Shown here one piece after another: positions 44,302 to 54,419 of a DNA stretch of 64,000 nucleotides. A program made the translations under genes and the position numbers. This stretch comes from Stenotrophomonas maltophilia. Its GTDB lineage: Bacteria; Pseudomonadota; Gammaproteobacteria; Xanthomonadales; Xanthomonadaceae. A model generated the notes under the pieces. That model worked only from the letters and a program-made list of their open reading frames with translations. It searched no databases and was not told the origin of the DNA. Positions within the stretch are counted from its first letter, which is position 1. The number at the start of each line of letters is the position of its first letter. The DNA lies in the NCBI RefSeq assembly GCF_900186865.1, contig NZ_LT906480.1:824001-888000 (forward strand), written 5' to 3'.

Positions 44302-44371
44302 CGACATTACCCAGCTGACATTACCCAGCCGACATTACCCAGCCGACATTACCCAGCCGACATTACCCCGT
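44302..44371. repeat. Tandem array of five 14-bp units at the ogt stop codon
   Basis: Unit CGACATTACCCAGC repeats at 44302, 44316 (first base T), 44330, 44344 and, degenerate, 44358. On the minus strand each unit carries TAA; the last copy contains the actual stop of the glycosyltransferase gene. Confidence 0.85.
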
Positions 44372-46075
44372 CGGTTCGGTTGTTCCCAGCCAGCCGTGTT
44401 CGCGCGCCAGCTGCTGCACCAACGCCGACAGATCGCGGGCAAACCCGTCCATGTCGAACAGCCCGCTGCGCTCGCGCGCCTGTGCCAGTTCAGCGCGCAA
44501 CGCCGCCAGTGCTGCAGGGGCGTTGCCCAGCGCGCTGGCGGTGGTGATGAACGCCGCATCGTCGGCGACATTCATCCGTGCCATTCCCAGATGGTGGTTG
44601 AGGCTGCCGGCCACGCGCGCGGCGAAGGTGTCACCCGGGCAGGTCAGCACCGGGCAGCCGGCCCACAGCGCATCGGAGGCGGTGGTGTGCGCGTTGTACG
44701 GATGCGTGTCGAGGAACAGGTCGGCCAGCTGATAGCGCGCCAGGTACTGCGGATGCGGCAGCTTGGCCATGAACACCAGGCGTGCCGGGTCCAGGCCGGC
44801 AGCCTGCGCGGCAGTGCGCAGGCGGGCGTCGGCCTGGCCCGGTCCGGACAGCAGCCACAGTACGCTGCCGGGCACTGCCTGCAGCACTGCGAAGGCACGG
44901 CCCATGCTGCGCGGGTTGAGCTTGTAGCTGTTGTTGAAACAGCAGAACACCACGCCCTGCGCGGGCAGTCCGCAGTCCGCACGGGTCGGCGCAGGCTCCA
45001 GCACGCGCGTATTGTCTGACGGCTGGAAGGCTCGTGGCAGGCGCAGCACGCGTTCGCTGTAGCACGGCTCCAGTGCCGGCGGCAGGGCGAAGGCATCGCC
45101 GACCACCGCGTCCATCCACGGCGCCCCCGACGTGCCCGGATAGGCCAGCCAGTTCAGCTGCAGCGCGGCAGGGCGCATCGCCAACACTTCCGGCGTGCCG
45201 CCACCGCCCCAGCCGCGCAGGTCGAACAGCAGGTCGATGCCCTGTGCGCGGATGCGTGCGGCGGTATCGGTGTGTCGCAGGCCAGCCACATCATGCAGCT
45301 GCGCCGCTGCCTGCAGCCGCTGGCGGATGCGGCTGCCGTCGTCGCGGTTCAGCGCGAACAGATGCAGTTGCAGTGCGGGGTCGCGACGCAGCTGCTCGAA
45401 CAGCGCCACGGTCAGCAATCCGGTCGGATGTGCGCCGAACCCATTGGAGAGGAAGCCGACGCGCAGCGGGCCGTGCGGGCGCACCGTTGCCGGCGGCAAT
45501 GGCCGCACCGAGGCAGTCACGGCCAGCGCACGGGTGTGCGCGCAGGCCAACTGTTCGGCAGCGCTGGCGTCCTCGCTGAGGAAGGCGAACGGCTCGACCA
45601 CGCCCTGGCTGCTGGCAACGGCGGCGCGCACCTGTGCCGCCAGCGTGTCCAGGTCCTGCCAATCGCACAGGCGACGCTGCCAGGCCAGGCGCTGGGCGGC
45701 GATGTACGGCTCGGCCGGCATCAGCCCATGCGCGCGTCGATAGGCCGCCGACGCGCCTTCGGCATCATCGGCATCTTCCAGTGCATGGCCCAGCCACAGC
45801 GCAATGCCGGGATGCTGCGGTGCCAATGCCGAGGCCTGGCCGAGCAGCTTGGCCGCATCGCCATGTGCACCGGCCATCCACGCCACGCGGCCCAGCCGTG
45901 CCAGCGCTTCGGGGTGATTCGGGCGCAGCTGCAGCGCACGTCGCGCGGCCTGTTCGCCGGCAGCGATGTCGCCGGCTTCCAGTTCCACGTCGGCCAGCAT
46001 CACCCAGGCGACGAAGTCGTCGGGCTGGCGGGCGATCGCTTGCTGCAGTTGCTGTCGCTGCTGCCAGGCCGACAT
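44363..46075 (-). CDS. TPR-containing GT41 glycosyltransferase (OGT/SPINDLY-like)
   Basis: A 570-residue protein with N-terminal TPR repeats (about 1-150, e.g. LEAGDIAAGEQAARRALQLRPNHPEALARLG). The GT41 catalytic region follows: VGFLSNGFGAHPTGLL, LRGWGGGGTPEVLAMRPAALQLNWLAYPGTSG, FCCFNNSYKLNP and DLFLDTHPYNAHTTASDALWAGCPVLTCPGDTFAARVAGSL. It is close in layout to the XcOGT of Xanthomonas campestris used as a model for human O-GlcNAc transferase. The natural substrate is not known here. No signal peptide. Confidence 0.9.
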   Translation of the reverse strand: MSAWQQRQQLQQAIARQPDDFVAWVMLADVELEAGDIAAGEQAARRALQLRPNHPEALARLGRVAWMAGAHGDAAKLLGQASALAPQHPGIALWLGHALEDADDAEGASAAYRRAHGLMPAEPYIAAQRLAWQRRLCDWQDLDTLAAQVRAAVASSQGVVEPFAFLSEDASAAEQLACAHTRALAVTASVRPLPPATVRPHGPLRVGFLSNGFGAHPTGLLTVALFEQLRRDPALQLHLFALNRDDGSRIRQRLQAAAQLHDVAGLRHTDTAARIRAQGIDLLFDLRGWGGGGTPEVLAMRPAALQLNWLAYPGTSGAPWMDAVVGDAFALPPALEPCYSERVLRLPRAFQPSDNTRVLEPAPTRADCGLPAQGVVFCCFNNSYKLNPRSMGRAFAVLQAVPGSVLWLLSGPGQADARLRTAAQAAGLDPARLVFMAKLPHPQYLARYQLADLFLDTHPYNAHTTASDALWAGCPVLTCPGDTFAARVAGSLNHHLGMARMNVADDAAFITTASALGNAPAALAALRAELAQARERSGLFDMDGFARDLSALVQQLAREHGWLGTTEPTG

Positions 46076-46080
46076 CGTGC

Positions 46081-47163
46081 TCAGCCTGCCGACAGCTGGG
46101 CCAGGGCGTCGACCTGGTGTTCGTGGCTGAGCCGCTGCAGCAGCGGATCGAGGTCGCCGGCCAGGATGTTGGGCAGGTCGTACAGGGTCAGGCCCTCCAC
46201 GCGGTGATCGGTGATGCGCCCCTGCGGGAAGTTGTAGGTGCGGATGCGCTGGCTGCGATCACCACTGCCGACCTGCAGGCGCCTCGACTCGGCCTGCGCC
46301 GCGTCCTGGCGTTGGCGCTCGGCGTCGAGCAGCTGCGCTTTCAGGCGCTTCATCGCCTTGTCGCGGTTGGCGTGCTGGCTGCGTTCGGTCTGGCATTCCA
46401 CCACCACGCCGGTCGGTACGTGGGTGATGCGGATCGCCGACTCGGTCTTGTTGACGTGCTGGCCACCGGCGCCGGAGGAGCGGAACGTATCCACCTTCAG
46501 GTCGGCCGGGTTGATGACGATGTCATCGACTTCGTCGGCCTCCGGGATGATCGCCACGGTGGCCGCCGAGGTATGGATGCGGCCCTGCGATTCGGTGGCC
46601 GGCACGCGCTGCACACGGTGCGTGCCCGATTCGAACTTCAGGCGCGAGAACGCACCACGGCCGACCACCCGTGCCACCACTTCCTTGTAGCCACCGTGCT
46701 CGCCGGGATTGTCCGATTCGATCTCGACCTTCCAGCCCTGGCGCTCGGCATAGCGGGCGTACATGCGGAACAGGTCGCCGGCGAAGATCGCCGCTTCATC
46801 GCCGCCGGTACCCGCGCGCACTTCCAGGAACAGGTTGCCTTCGTCGCGCGGGTCGCGCGGTACCAGCAGCAGCGCCAGTTCCTGCTCCAGTTCCAGCAGG
46901 CGCGCCTGCGCGGCGGCGATTTCCTCGTCGGCCAGCTCGCGCAGGTCGGGGTCGGCGCGCATGCCTTCGGCGGCGGCCAGATCGGCCTTGGCACGTGCTT
47001 CATCGGCCAGTGCAGTGGCAACCGGTTCAAGTTGGGCGAATTCGCGCGAAAGGTCGCGGAAACGGGTGTTGTCGGCGACCACGTCGGGTTCGGCGAGCAG
47101 GCGTTCCAGTTCTTCGCGGCGCTCGGCCAGCGCTTCCAGCTTACGGCGCAGGGTCGGCGTCAT
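46081..47163 (-). CDS. prfA: Peptide chain release factor 1
   Basis: RF1 reads UAA and UAG and releases the finished peptide. The 360-residue protein has the PAT anticodon-like motif ([15 protein letters not shown]) and the GGQ motif in [14 protein letters not shown], whose Gln is the PrmC target. Length is standard. It overlaps the end of hemA by 23 bp, the common hemA-prfA arrangement. The ogt gene starts 5 bp after its stop. Confidence 0.97.
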   Translation of the reverse strand: MTPTLRRKLEALAERREELERLLAEPDVVADNTRFRDLSREFAQLEPVATALADEARAKADLAAAEGMRADPDLRELADEEIAAAQARLLELEQELALLLVPRDPRDEGNLFLEVRAGTGGDEAAIFAGDLFRMYARYAERQGWKVEIESDNPGEHGGYKEVVARVVGRGAFSRLKFESGTHRVQRVPATESQGRIHTSAATVAIIPEADEVDDIVINPADLKVDTFRSSGAGGQHVNKTESAIRITHVPTGVVVECQTERSQHANRDKAMKRLKAQLLDAERQRQDAAQAESRRLQVGSGDRSQRIRTYNFPQGRITDHRVEGLTLYDLPNILAGDLDPLLQRLSHEHQVDALAQLSAG

Positions 47164-48424
47164 CGGGTCTCACGGGTGGGTGGCGGTAACCCGGCGTAGC
47201 CGGGAACAGGCGCTCGGCGGCGCGGGTCAGGTCGGCATCGCCGCTCAGTGCGGCAGCGCGCAGGGCAGCGGTAGGAGGATGCAGCAATCGATTGGTCAGG
47301 CCGTGCGCCAGCAGTTCCAGCACTTCGTCGGCCGGCTTGCCGTTGGCCAGCTGCTGGCGCGCGCGTTCCAGCAGTTCAGTGCGGGTGGCCTCGCCGAACG
47401 CACGCAGCTGTCGTAGCGGCGCCTGGTGGGCGCTGGCCTGCTGGGTCTCGATAAAACGCGATACCTGAAGGTCGATGATCGCCTCGGCCTCGGCGGCCGC
47501 CTCGCGGCGTCCGCGGCGGTTGTCTTCCACCGCGCGCTCCAGGTCGTCGACGGTGTAGAGGAAGGCGTCGTTGAGCGTGCCGACCTCCGCCTCGATGTCA
47601 CGCGGCACGGCCAGGTCGAACAGCAGCATCGGCTTGTGCCGGCGCGCGCGCAGGGCCTTGGCCACCATCTCGCGGTGGATCACCGGTTCGCGCGCAGCGG
47701 TGGCCGAGAACACCACGTCCGCCTCGCCCAGGTGGCGGTCCAGTTCGGTCAGTGGCAAGGCTACGCCACCATGGCGGCTGGCAAGTTCCTGCGCGTGGGC
47801 GAGGGTGCGGTTGGCGATCAGCAGCCGGCGTACCTTGCCTTCGCTCAGGTGCCGTGCAGCCAGTTCGATGGTCTCGCCGGCACCGACCAGCAGCACGGTG
47901 GAATCGTCCAGCCGCGCGAACGCGTTCTGCGCCAGGCGCACCGCCGCCGACGCCACCGATACCGGGTTGGCGCCGACCTGGGTATCGGTGCGCGCACGCT
48001 TGGCCACCGAGAAGGTCTGCTGGAACAGGCGGTCCAGGCGCTGGCCGAGCAGGCCGTGGTCACGCGCGGTCGACCATGCGTCCTTCACCTGGCCGAGAAT
48101 CTGCGGTTCGCCCAGGACCATCGAGTCCAGGCCGGTGGCGACCCGGAACAGGTGGCGTACGGCTTCTGCATCGGCATGCTGGTACAGGTAGCCCTGCAGG
48201 TCGCCGGCCTGGGCCTGCAGCCACTGGTCCAGTGCCTGTGCCGAATCGGCCACGGCATACAGCTCGGTGCGGTTGCAGGTGGACAGCAGCACCGCCTCGG
48301 CGATCTGCGGAGTATCGCGCAGCGAACCGAGCGCGCGCGGCAACGCCTCACCGGCGAAGGCCGCGCGCTCGCGCAGCTCCACCGGTGCGGTCTGGTGATT
48401 CAGTCCGAGCACCCACAGGGTCAT
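47141..48424 (-). CDS. hemA: Glutamyl-tRNA reductase
   Basis: HemA converts glutamyl-tRNA to glutamate-1-semialdehyde, the first step of tetrapyrrole synthesis by the C5 pathway. The 427-residue protein has the catalytic Cys in [12 protein letters not shown], the [28 protein letters not shown] region and the NADPH domain ([17 protein letters not shown]). It is divergent from the TPR protein gene by 54 bp. Confidence 0.97.
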   Translation of the reverse strand: MTLWVLGLNHQTAPVELRERAAFAGEALPRALGSLRDTPQIAEAVLLSTCNRTELYAVADSAQALDQWLQAQAGDLQGYLYQHADAEAVRHLFRVATGLDSMVLGEPQILGQVKDAWSTARDHGLLGQRLDRLFQQTFSVAKRARTDTQVGANPVSVASAAVRLAQNAFARLDDSTVLLVGAGETIELAARHLSEGKVRRLLIANRTLAHAQELASRHGGVALPLTELDRHLGEADVVFSATAAREPVIHREMVAKALRARRHKPMLLFDLAVPRDIEAEVGTLNDAFLYTVDDLERAVEDNRRGRREAAAEAEAIIDLQVSRFIETQQASAHQAPLRQLRAFGEATRTELLERARQQLANGKPADEVLELLAHGLTNRLLHPPTAALRAAALSGDADLTRAAERLFPATPGYRHPPVRPDDADPAP

Positions 48425-48478
48425 TGTTCAGTTGCTTGCGATAAGCTGCTGGCCATTGGACGACATTTTAAGGCCCCG

Positions 48479-50173
48479 ATGCCGACGATGCCCGCATTGA
48501 TTCGCATCCCCAGTGTTCTGCTGCTGTCCCTGGCCTGCAGCCAGGCCCTGGCGGCGGTGCCGGCCAAGGCCCCCGTACGGGCCCCGGCCACTGAGGAACT
48601 GGCGCTGGAACCGGTGATGGCCGGTGAGTTCGCGCTGCAGGCCGGCAAGCTGGCCGAGGCGGCCCGCTGGTACCTGCAGGCCGCCCAGCAGACCGACGGC
48701 GACGCCGGCCTGGCCGAGCGCGCGACCCGCATTTCCATGCTCGCCAACGATGACGCCAGCGCCGCCAAGGGCCTGGCCCTGTGGCAGCAGCGCGCGCCCA
48801 GCTCGTTGACCATGCGCAGTGCCGCTGCCGCGCTGGCCATGCGCCAGGGCGATGTGAAGGCAGCGCGTGGCGATCTGCAGGCCTTGCTGGCCGACCCGGA
48901 TGAACGTGGCTGGAAGTTCGCCCTGGCCGCCCTGATCGGCGGCGGCCGCGACCCGGCAGTACCGGCGCAGGTGCTGGGCGAGCTGGTCGACGCCAACGCC
49001 ATTCCGCCGAAGATCGAGGCGTGGCAGGAGTTCGGACGCCTTGCCCTGCGCATGGACAAGCCCGAGCTGGCGCGGCGCATGATCGATGAAGTGGTCAAGC
49101 GCTTCCCCGACGAACCGCGTGTGGCGCTGCTGCGGGCCAGCCAGCTGCAGCAGGCCGGGGAGACCGGCAAGGCGTTGTCGCTGCTGCACGATGTGGAGCC
49201 GAAGACCCGCCAGGACCCGGAATTGCGCAATGCAGTCGCCATTGCCTATGACAGCCTCGGCCAGCCCGCCGCCGCCGAGCGCGTGCTGGCGTTCGGCCCG
49301 CAGGACGTGCAGACCTGGGGCATGCGCGCCTCGCTGCTGGCCAAGCAGGGCGACAAGGCGGCGCTGTCCAACCTCTACAACGAACTGTCGCGGCAGGCGG
49401 CCAAGCCGGACCCGGCGCAGCGCCTGCTGCTGGGCAAGATCGCCGAGTACCTGAAGCGTTATCCCGAGGCGGTGCAGTGGTACCACAGCGTGCCCGGCGG
49501 CGATGAACTCAGCGAGGCGCGCCTGCGCGCGGCCAATGCCCAGGCCCTGGCCGGGCGCCTGCCGCAGGCATTGGATGAAGTGCACGCGATCCAGTCCGAT
49601 GCGGTGGTCGACGACGATGTGCGCCGCGATGCCTACCTGCTGGAGGCCGAACTGCGCCAGCGCGCTGACGACAGTGCCGGGGAGCTGGATGCGCTGGCCC
49701 GCGGCCTGGCCGCCTACCCGGATGACAACGGCCTGCTGTACGCCCGTGCGCTCACCTGGGAACGCCGCGACGACATCCCGCGCGCCGAGGCCGACCTGCG
49801 CAAGATCCTGGTGACCGACCCGGAGAACGTGCCGGCATTGAACGCGCTGGGTTACACCCTGGCCGATCGCACCGGTCGCCTGCAGGAAGCGCTGGAGCTG
49901 ATCGACCGCGCCCGCGTGGCCGAACCGGACAACGCTGCCATCGTCGACAGCTATGGCTGGGTGCTGTACCGCCTGGGCCGCAAGGAAGAAGCACTGGTGC
50001 AGCTGCGCCGTGCCTGGACCCTGGCCAAGGACCCCGAGATCGCCGCCCATGTCGGCGAAGTGTTGTGGGTGCTGGGCAAGCATGACGAGGCCCGCCATTT
50101 CTTCGACGAAGCGGCCAAGCTCGACCCTGAAAACCGCGCGCTGCTGCGCGCCCGCGAGAAATTCAATCCATGA
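48479..50173 (+). CDS. Exported tetratricopeptide-repeat protein
   Basis: A 564-residue protein with a signal peptide ([25 protein letters not shown]) and multiple TPR motifs through to the C-terminus (e.g. [63 protein letters not shown]). TPR superhelices mediate protein contacts, so a periplasmic scaffold role is possible. ATG 48479 or 48488 could be used. Its stop overlaps lolB as ATGA, suggesting a link with outer-membrane biogenesis, as in related genomes. Confidence 0.85.
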   Translation: MPTMPALIRIPSVLLLSLACSQALAAVPAKAPVRAPATEELALEPVMAGEFALQAGKLAEAARWYLQAAQQTDGDAGLAERATRISMLANDDASAAKGLALWQQRAPSSLTMRSAAAALAMRQGDVKAARGDLQALLADPDERGWKFALAALIGGGRDPAVPAQVLGELVDANAIPPKIEAWQEFGRLALRMDKPELARRMIDEVVKRFPDEPRVALLRASQLQQAGETGKALSLLHDVEPKTRQDPELRNAVAIAYDSLGQPAAAERVLAFGPQDVQTWGMRASLLAKQGDKAALSNLYNELSRQAAKPDPAQRLLLGKIAEYLKRYPEAVQWYHSVPGGDELSEARLRAANAQALAGRLPQALDEVHAIQSDAVVDDDVRRDAYLLEAELRQRADDSAGELDALARGLAAYPDDNGLLYARALTWERRDDIPRAEADLRKILVTDPENVPALNALGYTLADRTGRLQEALELIDRARVAEPDNAAIVDSYGWVLYRLGRKEEALVQLRRAWTLAKDPEIAAHVGEVLWVLGKHDEARHFFDEAAKLDPENRALLRAREKFNP

Positions 50174-50829
50174 GTGTTTCCCTGATCCGGCCGCTGCTGT
50201 TGGCAACCGCGGCCCTGGCGCTGACCGCCTGTACCAGCGTGGGCACGCAGAAGACCCCGGCGCCGGCGGTGGTCGAGGTTGTTTCGGCCGAAGCGGCGCA
50301 GGCCGAGGCGGCGCGCGTGGCCGCGCTGCAGGCACAGCCGGACTGGGCTTTCCAGGGCCGGGTCGCAGTCAGCAAGGGCAAGGATGGCGGCAGCGGACGC
50401 ATCGACTGGAAGCAGGAAGGACGCCGCTATGTGGTCGAGCTGAGCGCGCCGGTGACCCGGCAGAGCTGGAAGCTGACCGGCGATACCCATTCCGAAGCCG
50501 GTCGCCTGGAGGGACTGGCCGGTGGGCCGCGTGCCGGCGAGGACGCCCAGCAACTGCTGCTGGAAGCGACCGGCTGGGACATTCCGGTCAACCAGCTGCC
50601 GGCGTGGATCCGTGGCCTGGTGGCCGGTGATGCGGCCGGTCCGGAGAAGGTCGAGCGTGATGGTGAAGGCCGGCCGCGTCGCATGCAGCAGATGGGCTGG
50701 CAGGTGCAGTACCTGGACTGGTACCCGGCCGAGGCCGGGCGCCCGGCGCTGCCGCGCCGGATCGAGGCCGGCAATGGCGACGCCAAGGTGCGCCTGCTGG
50801 TCGACCAATGGGGGCAGGGCACCCCATGA
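50170..50829 (+). CDS. lolB: Outer-membrane lipoprotein receptor LolB
   Basis: LolB receives lipoproteins from LolA and inserts them in the outer membrane. The 219-residue precursor has a lipobox LTAC (Cys21). The half-barrel domain shows [39 protein letters not shown] and [12 protein letters not shown]. The C-terminal part ([11 protein letters not shown]) is family-typical. ATGA overlaps on both sides link it to the TPR gene and ispE. Confidence 0.93.
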   Translation: MSVSLIRPLLLATAALALTACTSVGTQKTPAPAVVEVVSAEAAQAEAARVAALQAQPDWAFQGRVAVSKGKDGGSGRIDWKQEGRRYVVELSAPVTRQSWKLTGDTHSEAGRLEGLAGGPRAGEDAQQLLLEATGWDIPVNQLPAWIRGLVAGDAAGPEKVERDGEGRPRRMQQMGWQVQYLDWYPAEAGRPALPRRIEAGNGDAKVRLLVDQWGQGTP

Positions 50830-51695
50830 GTGCCGGGCGCGATGACACGGGCTGGTCCTGGTGGCCGGCCCCGGCCAAGCTGAACCTGTTCCTGCACATC
50901 ACCGGCCGCCGTGCCGATGGTTACCACGAGCTGCAGACCGTGTTCCGCCTGCTGGACTGGGGCGACCGCATCGGTCTGCGCCTGCGTGAAGACGGCCAGG
51001 TGCGCCGGCAGGGCGAGGGGCTGGCTGGCGTGGCCGAGGCGGATGACCTGGCGGTCCGCGCCGCGCGGCTTCTGAAAGATGCAGCCAATATCGTGCAAGG
51101 CGCAGACATCATCGTCGAAAAAAACGTTCCTGCAGGTGGTGGCTTTGGCGGCGGTTCGTCCGACGCGGCCACCGTACTGGTGGTGCTGAACCGGCTCTGG
51201 CGTGCCGGTCTGGACGAGGACGCGCTTGCTGCGCTGGGCCTGCGCCTGGGCGCCGACGTGCCGGTGTTCGTGCGCGGGCGCAATGCCTGGGCCGAAGGGG
51301 TGGGTGAGCGCCTGCAGCCGATCGTGCTGGAGCCGGCCTGGTATGTGGTGGTTGAACCGGGTGTTCATGTTCCCACCCCGGCTCTGTTCGCAGACCCGGA
51401 TTTGACGCGCGGCAGCCCAGTGGCGAAAATAGAGGACTTCGCTTCCGGGACCTTGGTCGGGAACGCGTTCGAACCGGTGCTGCGCCGCCGTGAGCCTGCC
51501 GTCGAGGCAGCGTTCGCCGCGTTGAGCGACATCGGCACGGCGCGGCTGACCGGTTCGGGAAGTGGTTGTTTCGTCGAGTTCGCATCGCAGTCTGCCGCAG
51601 AGCAGGGACGGTCGAAGTTGCCGAAGGAGTTGCGGGCAAGGGTGGCAGCGGGCGTTGCGCGTTCGCCACTGCTGGATGCACTCGAGCAACACTGA
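50826..51695 (+). CDS. ispE: 4-diphosphocytidyl-2-C-methyl-D-erythritol kinase
   Basis: IspE phosphorylates CDP-methylerythritol in the MEP isoprenoid pathway. The 289-residue GHMP kinase has [25 protein letters not shown] at the N-terminus, the ATP loop [14 protein letters not shown] and the C-terminal [11 protein letters not shown] start it at ATG 50826, which overlaps the lolB stop as ATGA. tRNA-Gln and prs follow, an arrangement conserved in many gammaproteobacteria. Confidence 0.96.
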   Translation: MSAGRDDTGWSWWPAPAKLNLFLHITGRRADGYHELQTVFRLLDWGDRIGLRLREDGQVRRQGEGLAGVAEADDLAVRAARLLKDAANIVQGADIIVEKNVPAGGGFGGGSSDAATVLVVLNRLWRAGLDEDALAALGLRLGADVPVFVRGRNAWAEGVGERLQPIVLEPAWYVVVEPGVHVPTPALFADPDLTRGSPVAKIEDFASGTLVGNAFEPVLRRREPAVEAAFAALSDIGTARLTGSGSGCFVEFASQSAAEQGRSKLPKELRARVAAGVARSPLLDALEQH

Positions 51696-51706
51696 TTTAT
51701 CAATGC

Positions 51707-51783
51707 AGGGGCGTCGCCAAGAGGCCCAAGGCACCAGGTTTTGATCCTGGCATTCGTAGGTTCGAATCCTACCGCCCCTGCCA
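51707..51783 (+). tRNA. tRNA-Gln (anticodon TTG)
   Basis: Acceptor AGGGGCG pairs with CGCCCCT and CCA is encoded. The anticodon arm CCAGG-TTTTGAT-CCTGG places TTG at 51741-51743. The T arm is GTAGG-TTCGAAT-CCTAC. No separate promoter is visible, so it is probably cut from the ispE-prs transcript. Confidence 0.97.
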
Positions 51784-51920
51784 ATAGCGGCTGTGTCCGC
51801 GCCTTCCAGCGCATCGCCCGCGCGGGACGTGGAAACAACCGCGGTGTTGTCAGCAGCAAGGGTCCATCGGGGTCCTTGCCGACTCCGGATCCCCGCCACT
51901 CGTCCCCGCCCGAGACAATC

Positions 51921-52883
51921 ATGATGCAAGAGTCCCCGAACCTGCTGGTCTTTTCCGGCAACGCCAACAAACGTCTGGCGCAGAACATCTGCAAGGAACT
52001 GGGGGTTCGCCCGGGCAAGGCGCTGGTCTCGCACTTCTCCGATGGTGAAGTGCAGGTGGAGATCGAAGAGAACGTCCGCAAGCAGGACGTGTTCGTGATC
52101 CAGCCGACCTGCGCGCCGAGCGCGGAAAACCTGATGGAACTGCTGGTGCTGATCGACGCGCTCAAGCGCGCATCGGTGGCCAGCGTGACCGCCGTGGTGC
52201 CGTACTTCGGCTACTCGCGCCAGGATCGCCGCATGCGTTCCTCGCGCGTGCCGATCACCGCCAAGCTGGCGGCGAAGATGTTCAGCACCGCTGGCGCTGA
52301 TCGCGTGCTGACCGTCGACCTGCACGCCGACCAGATCCAGGGCTTCTTCGATATTCCGGTGGACAACGTGTATGCGTCCCCGCTGCTGCTGGCCGACATC
52401 TGGCGCGCCTACGGCACCGAGAACCTGATCGTCGTGTCGCCGGACGTGGGCGGCGTGGTCCGCGCCCGTGCCGTGGCCAAGCGCCTGGATGACGCCGACC
52501 TGGCGATCATCGACAAGCGCCGCCCGCGCGCCAACGTCTCCACCGTGATGAACATCATCGGTGACGTCGAAGGCAAGACCTGCGTGATGGTCGATGACAT
52601 CGTCGACACCGCCGGCACCCTGTGCGCCGCTGCTGCTGCCCTGAAGGCGCGCGGTGCGCTCAAGGTCGCCGCCTACTGCACCCACGCGGTGCTGTCGGGC
52701 CCGGCGGTGGACAACATCACCAATTCCCAGCTCGACGAGCTGGTGGTGACCGACACCATCCCGCTGAAGGACGCGGCGCGGGTGTGCAGCAAGATCCGCC
52801 AGCTGAGCGTGGCGGAAATGCTGGCCGAAACGATGCGTCGCATCGCCTTCGGCGAGTCGGTCAGCTCGCTGTACGTCGACTGA
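51921..52883 (+). CDS. prs: Ribose-phosphate pyrophosphokinase
   Basis: PRPP synthetase transfers the pyrophosphate of ATP to ribose-5-phosphate, feeding purine, pyrimidine, histidine and NAD synthesis. The 320-residue protein has [17 protein letters not shown], the PRPP-binding [13 protein letters not shown] and [12 protein letters not shown] 51921 gives the normal N-terminus ([20 protein letters not shown]). A possible stem GCAAGG/CCTTGC lies in the 137-bp gap after the tRNA. Confidence 0.97.
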   Translation: MMQESPNLLVFSGNANKRLAQNICKELGVRPGKALVSHFSDGEVQVEIEENVRKQDVFVIQPTCAPSAENLMELLVLIDALKRASVASVTAVVPYFGYSRQDRRMRSSRVPITAKLAAKMFSTAGADRVLTVDLHADQIQGFFDIPVDNVYASPLLLADIWRAYGTENLIVVSPDVGGVVRARAVAKRLDDADLAIIDKRRPRANVSTVMNIIGDVEGKTCVMVDDIVDTAGTLCAAAAALKARGALKVAAYCTHAVLSGPAVDNITNSQLDELVVTDTIPLKDAARVCSKIRQLSVAEMLAETMRRIAFGESVSSLYVD

Positions 52884-52888
52884 GTTTT

Positions 52889-52945
52889 TCGCCCCTGCCG
52901 GCAACGGCGGGGGCATACCCGGATGCTTCTGGTCGCGGAAGCATC
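52889..52945 (+). promoter_or_regulatory. Two hairpins in the rplY leader
   Basis: GCCCCTGCCG-GCAA-CGGCGGGGGC (52889-52912) and GATGCTTC/GAAGCATC (52922-52945) lie between prs and rplY. They could mark an autoregulatory L25 leader or a weak terminator. No T run follows the first; TTC follows the second. Confidence 0.35.
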
Positions 52946-52992
52946 TTCAACCGCCACGCCGCAGGGCGCGGCAACAACCTGAGTAGTCGAAA

Positions 52993-53610
52993 ATGTCGAA
53001 GACCCATGAAATCAAGGTCACCAAGCGTGAACTGCAGCGTAAGGGTGCGAGCCGCCGCCTGCGTCACGCCGGTGTGATCCCGGCCATCGTGTACGGCGGC
53101 AACGCCGAGCCGGTCGCCATCAGCCTGGACCACAACGAAATCTGGCTGGCCCAGCAGAACGAGTGGTTCTATGCCTCGATCCTGGACCTGAACCTGGATG
53201 GCCAGGTGCAGAAGGTCCTGCTGCGTGACATGCAGCGCCACCCGTACAAGCAGCTGATCATGCACCTGGACTTCCAGCGCGTGAACGAGAACGAAGCCCT
53301 GACCGCTTCGGTCCCGCTGCACTTCGTCAACGAAGACACCTCGCCGGCCGGCAAGGCTGCCGACGTCGTGGTCACCCACGAACTGAAGGAAGTGACCATC
53401 ACCTGCCTGCCGAAGGACCTGCCGGAGTCGATCGAAGTCGACCTGGGCGAGCTGAAGGCCGGTGACGTGGTGTACCTGTCCGACATCAAGCTGCCGAAGG
53501 GCGTGGAAATCCCGGCCCTGGCGCTGGGCAAGGACCACGACGACGCCATCGTCACCGCCAAGGCCGGCAAGGCCGACGAGGCTGACGAAGAAGCGGCTGC
53601 CGCCGAGTAA
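52993..53610 (+). CDS. rplY: 50S ribosomal protein L25 (general stress protein Ctc type)
   Basis: The 205-residue protein has the L25 domain that binds 5S rRNA (MSKTHEIKVTKRELQRKGASRRLRHAGVIPAIVYGG). A second C-terminal TL5/Ctc beta domain and an acidic tail (DEADEEAAAAE) follow, the usual long form outside the enterics. It lies between prs and pth, the conserved order. Confidence 0.97.
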   Translation: MSKTHEIKVTKRELQRKGASRRLRHAGVIPAIVYGGNAEPVAISLDHNEIWLAQQNEWFYASILDLNLDGQVQKVLLRDMQRHPYKQLIMHLDFQRVNENEALTASVPLHFVNEDTSPAGKAADVVVTHELKEVTITCLPKDLPESIEVDLGELKAGDVVYLSDIKLPKGVEIPALALGKDHDDAIVTAKAGKADEADEEAAAAE

Positions 53611-53617
53611 TACCGTT

Positions 53618-53645
53618 ACGGTGCCTGCCTCCGGGCAGGCACCGT
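53618..53645 (+). terminator. Perfect 12-bp hairpin between rplY and pth
   Basis: ACGGTGCCTGCC and GGCAGGCACCGT pair around TCCG. No T tract follows, so it may be an attenuator or mRNA stability element more than a full terminator. Confidence 0.55.
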
Positions 53646-53658
53646 ACTGGAAGGAACC

Positions 53659-54237
53659 ATGGCAGGACTGCGACTGATCGTCGGTCTGGGCAATCCCGGA
53701 TCGGAACACGCCCGGACCCGGCACAATGCCGGGTTTCATTTCGTTGAGGCCCTGGCGGAGAAAGCCGGTGCGCGATGGAATGTGGACAGCAAGCTGTTCG
53801 GTGAGACCGCCAAGGTCGAGATCGCCGGACAGACGGTGTGGCTGCTCAAGCCCGCCACCTTCATGAACCTCAGCGGCAAGTCGGTCACCGCCGCACAGCG
53901 GTTCTGGAAGATCGAACCGGAAGAAACCCTGCTCGCACACGACGAACTGGACCTGGCGCCCGGCGTGGCGCGGCTGAAGTTCGACGGTGGCCACGGCGGC
54001 CAGAACGGCCTGCGCGACACCATCCGCCTGCTCGGCCACGGCAAGTTCCATCGCCTGCGCGTGGGCATCGGCCATCCCGGCCACAAGGACCGCGTAGTGG
54101 GTTGGGTGCTGGGGCGCCCGTCCAAGGAGGACGACGTGCTGATCGCGCGCGCCATCGATGATGCGATCGACGTGATGCCGCTGGCGGTACAGGGCGATTT
54201 CAGCGAAGCGATGAAGCGGCTGCACACCCCGAAGTAA
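53659..54237 (+). CDS. pth: Peptidyl-tRNA hydrolase
   Basis: Pth frees tRNA from peptidyl-tRNA that falls off the ribosome. The 192-residue protein has the GLGNPGSEHARTRHNAGF start with the catalytic His, PATFMNLSGKSV and DELDLAPGVARLKFDGGHGGQNGLR. It follows rplY by 48 bp with GGAAGGAACC as ribosome-binding site. Confidence 0.97.
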   Translation: MAGLRLIVGLGNPGSEHARTRHNAGFHFVEALAEKAGARWNVDSKLFGETAKVEIAGQTVWLLKPATFMNLSGKSVTAAQRFWKIEPEETLLAHDELDLAPGVARLKFDGGHGGQNGLRDTIRLLGHGKFHRLRVGIGHPGHKDRVVGWVLGRPSKEDDVLIARAIDDAIDVMPLAVQGDFSEAMKRLHTPK

Positions 54238-54240
54238 GCT

Positions 54241-54350
54241 GTAGGTACCGACCGTTGGTCGGTGTGGAACCATCCAATCCGCTAGGTACCGGCCGTTGGT
54301 CGGTACGGAACCAACCAATCCGGTAGGTACCGACCGTTGGTCGGTACGGA
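54241..54350. repeat. Three tandem 41-bp SMAG-like units
   Basis: TAGGTACCG-N-CCGTTGGTCGGT starts at 54242, 54283 and 54324, an exact 41-bp period. The first and third have GTAG ends, the second CTAG. The array sits in the pth-ychF gap. Confidence 0.85.
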
Positions 54351-54419
54351 GAATGATTGGAAAAGCAGCGCCCAGGCCGCTGTTTCCCCAATCACTTTCA
54401 CCCCAGAGAGCTGTCACCC

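Noticed and set aside
54241..54350. Possible CRISPR array (regular 41-bp repeats)
   Set aside because: The spacers are not unique and the units are GTAG palindromes of the SMAG type; no cas genes are present.
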